Source: Rhizobiales bacterium GAS188
Lineage (GTDB): Bacteria > Pseudomonadota > Alphaproteobacteria > Rhizobiales > Beijerinckiaceae
Assembly: GCA_900104855.1 (NCBI GenBank)
Contig: FNSS01000001.1
Coordinates: 4,278,001-4,342,000 of the forward strand
Length of the DNA: 64,000 nt
Direction of reading: 5' to 3'
A program made the position numbers and the translations under genes. Positions within the stretch are counted from its first letter, which is position 1; each line of letters starts with the position of its first letter. Below the pieces are notes generated by a model, which was not told the DNA's origin, did no database searches, and saw only the letters and a list, made by a program, of their open reading frames with translations. Below, in pieces: positions 52,831-61,107 of this stretch.

Positions 52831-55275
52831 TCAGCCGGCGCGCCGCATGAAGCTGTCGAGCACCATCTTGCGCCCGGCCTTGTCGAAATCGACCGTGAGC
52901 TTGTTGCCATCGACCAAGGCGACGATGCCCGGCCCGAATTTCTGATGGAAGACGCGCTCGCCGGTCGTGAAGCCTGCGCCCGCGGCGATCGAGGAGGCCA
53001 CCACCTCGCCCTCGATGAGGCGGCCGCCGCTCTGGCGGAAGCCCGGCCCGCGCATGCCTGAGCCTGCGCGCGCACCGTGCTCGGCCTCCATGCGCTGCTG
53101 CGCCTGGGCCCGTTTCCAGCCTGGCGTCGCATAGGGCGATTCGGCGAAGACGGGCATCCGGTCGAAGCGCGACGGGCCATAGCCGCCGGAATTAAAGCCA
53201 CCCGAATGATAGCCCGCCGGCGCATTGGCGACCTCGACATGCCCCTCGGGCAGTTCGTCGATGAAGCGCGACGGCACCGTCGATTGCCACAGCCCGTGCA
53301 GGCGCCGATTGGTGGCGAACAGGAGCTTGGCGTGACGTCTCGCGCGCGTGATGCCCACATAAGCGAGGCGGCGTTCTTCCTCGAGACCCGCCCGCCCATT
53401 CTCGTCGAGGGCCCGCTGGTTCGGAAACAACCCGTCCTCCCAACCGGGCAGGAACACCGTGTCGAATTCGAGGCCCTTGGCGCCATGCAGCGTCATGATC
53501 GAGACGCGATCCTCATTCTCGCCCTCGGTCGCTTCCATGACCAGCGACACATGCTCGAGGAAGGCCCGCATATCGGGAAACTCTTCCATCGAGCGGACGA
53601 GCTCCTTGAGGTTGTCGAGGCGCCCTGCGGCATCGGCCGAGCGATCGGCCTTCCACATATCCGTGTAGCCGGATTCTTCGAGGATCTGGGCCGCGACCTC
53701 GGTATGGGGAGCTCCGCTTTCGAGCCGCGCCGCCCAGCGTGCCACGGCGATCACGAAATCGCGAAGCGCCAGACGCGGCTTCGGCTTCAGCTCCTCCGAT
53801 TGCGCCAGCACTTCGGCCGCCTGCAGCAACGGCAGGCGGGCGGCCCGCGCATGGTTGTGCAGCACCGACAAAGTCGCCTCGGCGAGGCCGCGCTTCGGGG
53901 TGTTGAGGATGCGCTCGAAGGCGAGATCGTCGGCCGGCTGGGCGACGATGCGGAAATAGGCGAGCGCGTCGCGGATCTCCATGCGCTCATAGAAGCGCGG
54001 TCCACCGATGACGCGATAGGGCAGGCCAAGATTGACGAAGCGGTCCTCGATCTCGCGCATCTGTGCCGAGATGCGCACCAGCACCGCCATCTCCGACAAG
54101 GAATGCCCCTTGGTCTGCAGCGCCTCGATCTCGTCGCCGATCAGGCGGGCCTCTTCTTGGGAATCCCAGGCGCCGGTCACGGTGACGGTCGCGCCGAGCT
54201 CAGCGTCGGTGCGCAGCGTCTTGCCGAGCCGCCCCTCATTATGGGCGATCAGCCCGGAGGCGGCGGCGAGAATATGGCCGGTCGAGCGGTAATTCTGCTC
54301 GAGGCGGATCACCTTGGCGCCCGGAAAATCATGCTCGAAGCGCAGGATGTTGTCGACCTCGGCGCCGCGCCAGCCATAGATCGACTGATCGTCGTCACCG
54401 ACGCAGCAGACATTCTTACGCCCCTGCGCCAGCAGGCGCAGCCACAGATACTGAGCCACATTGGTGTCCTGGTATTCGTCGACCAGGATGAAGCGGAAGC
54501 GCTCATGATAGATGGCGAGCACGTCCTGATGCTCGCGGAAGATGCGAATGACATGCAGGAGAAGATCGCCGAAATCGGCGGCGTTGAGCGTCGCGAGCCG
54601 CGCCTGATAGGCGCTATAAAGCTCGACGCCCTTACCGCTGCCGAAGGCCATGCCTTCGCCGGCCGGCACCTTTTCGGGCGTGAGGCCGCGATTCTTCCAA
54701 GAGTCGACCAGATGGGCGAATTGCCGCGCCGGCCAGCGCTTCTCGTCGATATTGGCCGCCGCGATCACCTGCTTCATCAGGCGGATCTGGTCGTCGGTGT
54801 CGAGGATGGTGAAATCGGAGCGCAGGCCGACGAGCTCGGCATGTCGGCGCAGCATCTTCGTGGCGATGGCGTGGAAGGTGCCGAGCCAGGGCATGCCTTC
54901 GGCGACTTCGCCGAGCAGCAGGCCGACGCGGTGCTTCATCTCGCGGGCCGCCTTGTTGGTGAAGGTGACGGCGAGGATCTGCGACGGATAGGCCCGCCCG
55001 GCCGCGATGATATGGGCGATGCGGGTCGTCAGGACGCGGGTCTTGCCGGTGCCGGCGCCGGACAGGACGAGCACCGGCCCGTCGAGCGTCTCGACCGCCT
55101 CGCGTTGCTCCGCGTTCAGCCCTTCGAGATAGCCGAGCCGACGCCCGCTCGCCTCGAGCGCACGCGCCGCGAGGCCGCCGGCGCGGGGGGCGGCAGCTTG
55201 GTTCGCGGGCGACTGGTTCAAGGGCGATTGGCTCAAAGGCTCCTGGCTCTCGATTCGCTTCGGCTGCTCGTGCAT
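52831..55275 (-). CDS. uvrD: DNA helicase II, UvrD/PcrA type
   Basis: 814 residues. SF1A 3'-5' helicase for nucleotide-excision and mismatch repair. Motif Ia region LNAEQREAVETLDGPVLVLS, Walker A GAGTGKT, Walker B VDEYQDTN, motif III DDDQSIYGWRGA, motif V/VI STLHGAKGLEF-type (MTLHGAKGLEFDTVFLPG) and YVGITRARR. The C-terminal tail carries the PcrA/UvrD Tudor-like region (GERVFHQKFGPGIVALVDGNKL). The N-terminal 40 residues are variable, with three 15-base units (55205-55249). A LexA-type box lies 16 bases before the start. Confidence 0.96.
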   Translation of the reverse strand: MHEQPKRIESQEPLSQSPLNQSPANQAAAPRAGGLAARALEASGRRLGYLEGLNAEQREAVETLDGPVLVLSGAGTGKTRVLTTRIAHIIAAGRAYPSQILAVTFTNKAAREMKHRVGLLLGEVAEGMPWLGTFHAIATKMLRRHAELVGLRSDFTILDTDDQIRLMKQVIAAANIDEKRWPARQFAHLVDSWKNRGLTPEKVPAGEGMAFGSGKGVELYSAYQARLATLNAADFGDLLLHVIRIFREHQDVLAIYHERFRFILVDEYQDTNVAQYLWLRLLAQGRKNVCCVGDDDQSIYGWRGAEVDNILRFEHDFPGAKVIRLEQNYRSTGHILAAASGLIAHNEGRLGKTLRTDAELGATVTVTGAWDSQEEARLIGDEIEALQTKGHSLSEMAVLVRISAQMREIEDRFVNLGLPYRVIGGPRFYERMEIRDALAYFRIVAQPADDLAFERILNTPKRGLAEATLSVLHNHARAARLPLLQAAEVLAQSEELKPKPRLALRDFVIAVARWAARLESGAPHTEVAAQILEESGYTDMWKADRSADAAGRLDNLKELVRSMEEFPDMRAFLEHVSLVMEATEGENEDRVSIMTLHGAKGLEFDTVFLPGWEDGLFPNQRALDENGRAGLEEERRLAYVGITRARRHAKLLFATNRRLHGLWQSTVPSRFIDELPEGHVEVANAPAGYHSGGFNSGGYGPSRFDRMPVFAESPYATPGWKRAQAQQRMEAEHGARAGSGMRGPGFRQSGGRLIEGEVVASSIAAGAGFTTGERVFHQKFGPGIVALVDGNKLTVDFDKAGRKMVLDSFMRRAG

Positions 55276-55290
55276 GCCTCTACATAAGCC

Positions 55291-55305
55291 GTTCCCTGGC
55301 CGTTC
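55291..55305. promoter_or_regulatory. LexA (SOS) box upstream of uvrD
   Basis: GTTC-CCTGGCC-GTTC on the plus strand, that is GAAC-N7-GAAC read toward uvrD, 16 bases upstream of its ATG. Matches the alphaproteobacterial LexA consensus, and uvrD is an SOS gene in other bacteria. Confidence 0.6.
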
Positions 55306-55375
55306 GCCATGCGACGAGAATGCCTCGGCCTGTTGGCGCGCCCCTTATCGGCGCCGCACCATCTCAGCTGCCGGT

Positions 55376-55981
55376 TCAGCCTGGTGTGTAGCGGCGTGCC
55401 CAGGAGGCGAAGACCGTAGAGAGATAGGCAGTGCGCCGCCGCTCCGCCCCTTGCGTATACCAGGCACCGCCCGAGTCCGCGGGCGAGACGGCAAGGATCT
55501 TCTGCGTCGCCAATTCCTGGCCATTGGGGCCGATCAGGGTGACGATGCCGTCGAGATAATCGTTGTTGCCGAAGCCGTGGGCATAGCCGCCCACATAGGA
55601 ATTGAGCGAGACGCCGCGCAATTGCACGAGCAGCCTCGTGCCGGGGGCGAGGTGGCCGGCGAATTCGGCCTCCAGTGCCGATTCGAGATCGGCGCCGAGG
55701 ACCTGCGCGTAACCGTCGAGGCCCAATGCCAGAAGCGGCCGGATGTCGACGCTGATGCCGCCGGCGTGGCGCGCCAGGGCTTGACGAGTCAGGGCTTGGC
55801 GAGTCGGCGGTTGGTGAGGCCGCGCCTCGGCGATGCCGGTCGCGAGCCAGGCGGCCGTCCCGAGCACGGCGCCCGCGATCAACCGCCGGCCGAGAGTACC
55901 GGCCTTGACAGGTGTGCGAGCCGTGCCGCGCGCCCGGCTCGGCGAAGAAGCGATCCAAGTCTTCATCATCAATGACGTCAT
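55376..55981 (-). CDS. Hypothetical secreted protein
   Basis: 201 residues; the ATG at 55981 overlaps the upstream stop (ATGA), and an ATG five codons in is possible. A signal or anchor (RRLIAGAVLGTAAWLATGIAEA) is followed by TRQAL repeats from three 15-base units (55771-55815) and a globular part (DGYAQVLGADLESALEAEF...LVQLRGVSLNSYVGGYAHGFG...DYLDGIVTLIG). Unknown family. Coupling to the lyase-like gene suggests joint export and action. Confidence 0.68.
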   Translation of the reverse strand: MTSLMMKTWIASSPSRARGTARTPVKAGTLGRRLIAGAVLGTAAWLATGIAEARPHQPPTRQALTRQALARHAGGISVDIRPLLALGLDGYAQVLGADLESALEAEFAGHLAPGTRLLVQLRGVSLNSYVGGYAHGFGNNDYLDGIVTLIGPNGQELATQKILAVSPADSGGAWYTQGAERRRTAYLSTVFASWARRYTPG

Positions 55982-57507
55982 GGCGTCGACTCCTCGATAT
56001 GGGACGGGTCCAGAGTCCGTGAGCGGCGCGCAATGTCGTCATGAGCCGTCAGCGGCCGCGCTTCCATCCAGCCTGACATAGGAAGCGCGCTTGCCGGCAA
56101 CAAGCTGGTGGCGGCCTTCGCCCAGGCCGCCGGCGTCCTGTCCTCGCCGACCGGGTGCAGAGCCAGGCGCGCGAGGGTCGCTTCGGCGAAGGGGGCGTCG
56201 CTGGCGATCAGCCGCGCCTTCGCCTCGAGTGCCGCGCGCAGCTTCTCGGCCTGCGGGAAATCCTCGTCCGTCCAGAAGCGCTTGCGCTTGTCGAAATAGC
56301 CGATCGTGTCGAGGAAGGAGGTAGCGAAGTAATACATGTCGCCGAGCGGTTCCGCGGCGCCGGTTGCTGCGATCTCGCCGTCCGGGTTGATCGAATGCGT
56401 CAAGGCCCAATCGAGCATGCGGGCGATCTCGGCCCGCGCCGCGCCGCGTTGATCATCGCTCATATGCGGCCAGCCCAGGCGGAAGAGTTCGGCGACGTCG
56501 TAATTATTGTGGTTCGTCATGCCGTCATCGTCGAGCCAGCCCTGCGGATACGGCCGATCCTTGATGGCAAGCAGAGTATCGATCAGCTTTTGCCAGTGGC
56601 CGATCCTGCCCTTCGTATAGCGCGCCATATGGAAGGTGACGCTGAGATCGGCGGTCTTGGCGACACGGCCGTGGTCGATGTACCACTCGCCGAAGAAGCC
56701 CGTGGCGGGATCCTGCCAGAGGTCGAGGAAGGAACGGAACGCCGTTCGGAATTCGGGAGCGGTGAGATAGCCCGCGACACCGCCGCGCAACACGACGCGC
56801 GCCAGCACGCCGGTCGCGGCGTTCAGCTCCTTGCGGTGGTCCACCCCGTCCTTGCCGAGATCGGAGACGATGATCCTTTCGAGATAGGCGACGAGGGCTG
56901 CCGGCGTGTTGACGCGTTCGAGGAAACGCGGCGGGATCTTGCCGTGCCAACCGCTCGGATCGAGGAGCTGGTCGCCCGAATCGTCGAGCTTCAGGAACCA
57001 TTCGCGATCGCAGGCGCCGTAGCTGCCATCGGCGTCCTGGGGCAGGATATTGGCGTCGCGCCCCGGCCCTGCCAGAGCGGACCCTGCCAGAGTCTTGGTG
57101 GCTTCGACGTCGGCGAGCGCCGCTTTCAGCCGCGTCAGATTGGCGCGCGCCGCTGCGAGATCGCCCGTCGCATTGATGCGCCAGCGCAGCTCGACCAGGG
57201 TCTGGCGGGCGCAGGAGACGCCGCGCCGCTGGCGCTCCGCCGCGAGCAACGCAGCATTGGCCTGCGCAATGACGGGTCTTGCCTCCCTGGCGAAGGCGGC
57301 CATGTCCGGGTGGGTCTGGCGCAGGATCGGACGCGCGTCGAAAAGCCCAGGCGCGTCCGCAGCCGGGGCGGGCACCGCGACCGGGATGAGGATGGCCGCC
57401 GCAAGGAGCTGCTTTCGTAGGCGAAAGAGCTGTCCCCCGAAGGACTTTCGGGAAACAGACTTGCCGGAAAAAAACTTGCCGGCAGAAGGTTTGGGCGATG
57501 ACCGCAT
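55978..57507 (-). CDS. Exported lyase-like (alpha/alpha-toroid) protein
   Basis: 509 residues from the ATG at 57507 (MRSSPKPSAG), although no clear ribosome site is seen and an in-frame ATG at 57678 exists. Signal peptide RLRKQLLAAAILIPVAVPAPAADA. Mostly helical; GWLDDDGMTNHNNYDVAELFRLGWP and DLSVTFHMARYTKGRIGHWQKL resemble (alpha/alpha)n polysaccharide lyases such as alginate lyases, with Asn-His and Tyr candidates for catalysis. The N-terminus has four 15-base units (57439-57498). Substrate uncertain. Confidence 0.65.
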   Translation of the reverse strand: MRSSPKPSAGKFFSGKSVSRKSFGGQLFRLRKQLLAAAILIPVAVPAPAADAPGLFDARPILRQTHPDMAAFAREARPVIAQANAALLAAERQRRGVSCARQTLVELRWRINATGDLAAARANLTRLKAALADVEATKTLAGSALAGPGRDANILPQDADGSYGACDREWFLKLDDSGDQLLDPSGWHGKIPPRFLERVNTPAALVAYLERIIVSDLGKDGVDHRKELNAATGVLARVVLRGGVAGYLTAPEFRTAFRSFLDLWQDPATGFFGEWYIDHGRVAKTADLSVTFHMARYTKGRIGHWQKLIDTLLAIKDRPYPQGWLDDDGMTNHNNYDVAELFRLGWPHMSDDQRGAARAEIARMLDWALTHSINPDGEIAATGAAEPLGDMYYFATSFLDTIGYFDKRKRFWTDEDFPQAEKLRAALEAKARLIASDAPFAEATLARLALHPVGEDRTPAAWAKAATSLLPASALPMSGWMEARPLTAHDDIARRSRTLDPSHIEESTP

Positions 57508-57787
57508 AGTGCCATTTTTAAAAAAGACGACGATAGACGCGAATCGACGGTCCCAGCCGCGCAGCATGTAGCCGCAGGGGAGCCTGCTTGACAACTCAGC
57601 CTTCGTCGTCATCCCCGGCTTCCACAAGCTTCGGACAAGGCATGATGCCGCGGCGCGGCTCCGACTAACGGTTTCCACTCCCTCGCGGTGCGCCTGCTCA
57701 CGGCTTCTTGAATACGTGCACGGCAGCGCTCTCCCGACGGGAGGATCTCCATCCGTCGGGACAGGGTCAGCTTCCTGCCGCAGCGCC

Positions 57788-58870
57788 TCAATTCTCGAAG
57801 CGCTTGCCGATTAGGCCGACAGTGTCCTTGGTCACGAGCTGGGCGCGGGTATCGAGGTTGGCGGCCGCGACCCCGCGATCGATCTGCAGATAGAGCTGCA
57901 TCACCGGCCAGAAGCCTTGCAGGAAAGGCTGTTGGCCGAGCGAGCCGGTGAGCGCGCCGGTGCGGATCTGCTCTTGCTGCTTGGGCCCGAGATCGAAGCC
58001 GAAGGCGCAGATCTGGCCGTTCTTCTTCAATTGCGAGATGGCGTCGCCGAGTGCGGGCGTCGTGAAGCCGTTCGCCGTGAAGGCGCCGACCACGTCCTTG
58101 CGGCTTTCGATCAGCGAGGTGATGGAGCCGACGATATTGTTGGCGTCGACATCGATGCCGATATTGGTGGACCCGGCATCGACCTTGAAATCCTTGAGGC
58201 GGCCTGCCGCGTTCAGCGCCTTCACGGTCGCCTGGAAGGCCGCCGTGATGCGGTTATTGACCTCGACATTGCCGAGCGTGGTGGTGTTCGGGAAGATGAT
58301 CGAGCCGCCCTTGACGTTGGTCTTCAACAGGCAGGCGGCCAGCGCCTCCCCACCGATCGCCGCCGCCGACGCGTCCTGGCCGGTATGCGAGATGGAAGAC
58401 CGGTTGAGGAGTTTCGGATCGAAGGAATTGGTGGTCGCGATCGGAATGCCCTTCTCGGTGAGCTTCTTCACGATGTCGTCATAGGCCCCAGATTGCGGTG
58501 TCGTCATGATCACCCCGTCGATCGTGGGATCGTTGATGATCTGGTTGAGGATCTGGATCTCGCGGGGGATATCGTCCACCGGCGCCTCCGATCCCAGCAT
58601 CACGAGATTGATGCCGAAGGCGTCGGCCGCGACCTTGGCGCCCACATAGGTCGGATCGAAGAAGCCGTTGCCGGCCGTGTGCGTGACGACGGCGAAAGTG
58701 AGCTTGTTGTGGGAATGGAAGGTCTTGGTGGCGGGGCTCTCTTTGGCGGCATCCTCGAAGGAATAGCCGCCAACCGCCTTGGCGAGCGCGCCGGACTGGG
58801 CCTGTGCGCCGCCCGAGAGCAAGAACAGGGCCCCCGTCGCGAGCGCGATGGTCGACGTGAACTTTTGCAT
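57788..58870 (-). CDS. Sugar-type ABC transporter substrate-binding protein (orphan)
   Basis: 360 residues, Peripla_BP_4-type ribose/xylose-binding fold. Signal peptide MQKFTSTIALATGALFLLSG ending near GAQAQ. FAVVTHTAGNGFFDPTYVGAK and DGVIMTTPQSGAYDD are typical hinge and ligand-pocket segments. No permease or ATPase gene is adjacent in the window. A CCCGACGG/CCGTCGGG hairpin (57733-57760) follows the gene and could end transcription, but has no T-run. Confidence 0.88.
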   Translation of the reverse strand: MQKFTSTIALATGALFLLSGGAQAQSGALAKAVGGYSFEDAAKESPATKTFHSHNKLTFAVVTHTAGNGFFDPTYVGAKVAADAFGINLVMLGSEAPVDDIPREIQILNQIINDPTIDGVIMTTPQSGAYDDIVKKLTEKGIPIATTNSFDPKLLNRSSISHTGQDASAAAIGGEALAACLLKTNVKGGSIIFPNTTTLGNVEVNNRITAAFQATVKALNAAGRLKDFKVDAGSTNIGIDVDANNIVGSITSLIESRKDVVGAFTANGFTTPALGDAISQLKKNGQICAFGFDLGPKQQEQIRTGALTGSLGQQPFLQGFWPVMQLYLQIDRGVAAANLDTRAQLVTKDTVGLIGKRFEN

Positions 58871-59300
58871 CAGCGTTCCTCCGCCATGGTGTTCGCCTTA
58901 TGGGCGCATGCCCGGACATGCGGCGGGCCGCGCTGCCGCGAGGTTAGGCCAGGCAAGGCTGGTTCACAACCGCCGCGGGTATGATGCCGCCGCGGATGCG
59001 ACGCGCCTGTGGGAGTGCTCCCTTCCCTGCCTGCTCGAGCGTCAGCTCGGGAGACAGGGCAGCTTGTGGCGTCGTGATGGCGGCGCACCCTGGCGGGCGG
59101 GGTCATCGAGGTGTTCGCGGCCAACTCCGGTGGGCGACGCCAGCCGGCTTCCCGGCCACCGAAAGAGGCGCGCTTCATCGTTGCGGGATGCGTTCCGATG
59201 CTCTAAAGGGGGCGCGTTCGGCGCGAGATTGCCTTGCCCGGACCCGATCGGCGTCGGCAACTGGCCTTTGCACAGGCCGTGATGCGCGATCCGCACGGAT
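58871..59300. other. Gene-free stretch before tRNA-Met
   Basis: 430 bases upstream of the binding-protein gene and the tRNA. No convincing coding sequence or repeat is visible; it should contain the promoters of both flanking genes. Confidence 0.5.
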
Positions 59301-59377
59301 GGCGGAGTAGCTCAGTTGGTTAGAGCAGCGGAATCATAATCCGCGTGTCGGGGGTTCGAGTCCCTCCTCCGCTACCA
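59301..59377 (+). tRNA. tRNA-Met (anticodon CAT)
   Basis: 77 bases including an encoded CCA. Acceptor GGCGGAG/CTCCGCT (one G-U), D arm GCTC...GAGC, anticodon stem GCGGA/TCCGC with loop ATCATAA, T arm GGGGG-TTCGAGT-CCCTC. The overall sequence matches elongator tRNA-Met of alphaproteobacteria better than tRNA-Ile2. Confidence 0.93.
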
Positions 59378-59407
59378 CCGTAAAATCAATGACTTAGATG
59401 TCAAATG

Positions 59408-59429
59408 CGTCCCTGAAAGGGGGCGTTTT
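59408..59429 (+). terminator. Probable terminator of tRNA-Met
   Basis: CGTCCC pairs with GGGGCG (59408-59413 with 59420-59425, one T-G pair), followed by TTTT. Confidence 0.55.
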
Positions 59430-59577
59430 CGTGTTACATTGGTCTCAAAACATATTCATTCATTTTTAAAGACTTGCATTTGCGACGAACCTCCCGATGC
59501 AACATGGTCGGGGGCTGATGCGAATGTCGAACGCTTCCTGCCAACCGTAGCGAGGGGGGTCCTCCACATGGTCCGCG

Positions 59578-60006
59578 ATTGCATCTGTCCTTCTCGGAGT
59601 AGCGGGATGGCTGGTAACAAGCTTCTTCGGGAAACCGTGGGTTGATTTCATGAACCTCAGAAGCCAGGTGCATGAGGAGATCACCTACACGGCGAACATT
59701 CGCGGGATGCTCGCTGACGCGGAAGGCTTCAAGCAAGCGGCTTTGTCGCTGCGCCGGTTTGCGGCAAAGGTGCTCGCAACGAACGTCACCACATCACCCC
59801 TCTTACGTTTGTTCCTTTCCAAGTCTGGATATGACCTTACCAAGGCAAGCGGCGGCTTGATCGGAATGTCTAATTCGCTCGGAAGCAGTGACGGCAGCCT
59901 CGCGCTTCACCTCAGCGCGGTTCACTTGGGCCTGAAGCTTCCGCGTGATTACAGCGACGAATTCCTGCGCCAGATTGAGACCAGGATGGCGGGAAGGTCT
60001 GGCTAA
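59578..60006 (+). CDS. Hypothetical membrane-anchored protein, start uncertain
   Basis: The only in-frame ATG is at 59650, but coding sense extends upstream: SVLLGVAGWLVTSFFGKPWVDF forms a membrane anchor followed by NLRSQVHEEITYTANI, a pattern I recall from other Rhizobiales hypotheticals. The frame opens just after a TAG at 59548-59550 and offers only ATT (59578) as a start; a well-placed ATG (59568) after GAGGGGGG is in another frame. Either a non-standard start or a frameshift in the G run applies. The C-terminal 118 residues are soluble and of unknown function. Confidence 0.55.
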   Translation: MASVLLGVAGWLVTSFFGKPWVDFMNLRSQVHEEITYTANIRGMLADAEGFKQAALSLRRFAAKVLATNVTTSPLLRLFLSKSGYDLTKASGGLIGMSNSLGSSDGSLALHLSAVHLGLKLPRDYSDEFLRQIETRMAGRSG

Positions 60007-60132
60007 CGCACCCCCTCTGCCCGGAGTGCTCGACGGAGCTGCGCCCATGCCTCCAGCATCGACTTCGGGCGGCGCCTTCGCTGAGCGCGAGGCCGGGAAA
60101 GCGAGGTTGATCGATTGAGGGGGGCGAGCGGC

Positions 60133-60297
60133 CTAGGATTTCAAAACGGCCGTTGAACAGATCGCGCCCAATACCAGCATCAACCCCGCTATGAAATAAC
60201 CCAGGAGCGGGACGGCACCGTCCGTTTGGCAATGCTCCACAATGCTTCCCATGGCCATGCAAGCCGTTTGGCCGATAGCAGAGGCGATCTCTTCCAT
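60133..60297 (-). CDS. 54-residue membrane protein
   Basis: Starts MEEIASAIGQTACMAMGSIV, with GGGAGG eight bases before the ATG, and ends with a hydrophobic helix (LLGYFIAGLMLVLGAICSTAVL). Two cysteines lie before the helix. No family recognised. Good ribosome site and amphipathic-to-hydrophobic layout make it likely to be real. Confidence 0.5.
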   Translation of the reverse strand: MEEIASAIGQTACMAMGSIVEHCQTDGAVPLLGYFIAGLMLVLGAICSTAVLKS

Positions 60298-60397
60298 GGG
60301 GCGTTCCCTCCCCTGGGCCTGTGATGGCCCCTTTATCGTAGGTCGCGCTCGCCGCGCCAACAAGCAAGTTCCGGTCAGATAAGAACAAAGAGAGCCT

Positions 60398-60441
60398 TGT
60401 CCACAGAATATCCACAGAACACCCACAGGTTATCCAATGAC
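60398..60441. repeat. 11-bp-phased DnaA-box-like array
   Basis: Four units at exact 11-base spacing: TGTCCACAGAA, TATCCACAGAA, CACCCACAGGT, TATCCAATGAC. The first two are one change from the DnaA box TTATNCACA when read with the preceding base. Looks like iterons or a DnaA-binding site; no replication gene is intact nearby. Confidence 0.6.
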
Positions 60442-60532
60442 GACGAACGGGGTGAGAAACTGGCGCGCACGAAAAAGCACCGCGCTCTTTCGGGGGCTGC
60501 GGGCGTGACCTCCCGGCTTTCGAGGGTGACGG

Positions 60533-60815
60533 ATGACCGGCTATCTGCCTGTCGCCTCTTGAGCTGGGTGAGCTGCCGGATGGCCCGCGACTGACTGTTG
60601 GTGACGCGCGTCGCCTCGCCCTCGGCAACTATCTGGATGCCCCTATTTGGGGATGCGAGGCCATCGGCCGCGTCGTCAATTTGACCGCGAGCCAGACGCG
60701 CTATCGCCTGGAGAAGGGCTATCTCCCCGGCAAGAAGACCGGCTCCATGTGGACCTCCACGACGCGCCTTCTGCTAGGCCGCGTCGTCCCGGAGGCCGAA
60801 GAGGCCCGGCTATGA
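60533..60815 (+). pseudogene. Frameshifted small gene, mobile-element-like context
   Basis: ATG at 60533 (GAGGG upstream) reads MTGYLPVAS and stops. Skipping one T at 60560 continues as ELGELPDGPRLTVGDARRLA and on through GYLPGKKTGSMW to a stop at 60815, about 94 residues in all. The downstream frame has no start of its own before residue 50, so a one-base insertion is the simplest reading. The stop overlaps the next ATG (ATGA). Family unknown. Confidence 0.5.
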
Positions 60816-60970
60816 CCGCGCCCGCTATCATTGCACCGGCGCCCGAGAACGCCAAGGCCGTCACAATGGACATCCCGACCGAACATCTGTTCTTCCGCCC
60901 GAAAGCGCGCAAGATCGTTCCGGCAGTCGTTGACCAGCTCGCTCAAAGCATATCAAGAGAACAATATTGA
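60812..60970 (+). CDS. Short hypothetical protein, probably truncated
   Basis: 52 residues (MTAPAIIAPAPENAKAVTMD...), coupled to the frameshifted gene by ATGA. The sequence stops abruptly after QLAQSISREQY with no recognisable fold, which looks like a C-terminal truncation at the edge of the remnant region. Confidence 0.4.
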   Translation: MTAPAIIAPAPENAKAVTMDIPTEHLFFRPKARKIVPAVVDQLAQSISREQY

Positions 60971-61107
60971 GCCGTTAGACTGGACTGCGACGGCTTCGCA
61001 CACGAAGAGGCGGTCCGGCCGGCGAGCCTGCCCCCTCTTCACGGACGTCGGGATGGTCGCGGCGCCGTCTTCGCACCCGCTCAGACTCTGCGCGCGGCTT
61101 CGCCGAA

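Noticed and set aside
53077-55287. 736-codon plus-strand frame opposite uvrD
   Set aside because: Shadow of the helicase gene; no recognisable domain.
57733-57760. Terminator after the sugar-binding protein gene
   Set aside because: Good stem but no T-run on either strand, so it is mentioned only in the gene entry.
59439-59645. 68-codon frame after tRNA-Met
   Set aside because: No homology-like pattern; the adjacent frame encodes a convincing transmembrane anchor for the next gene instead.
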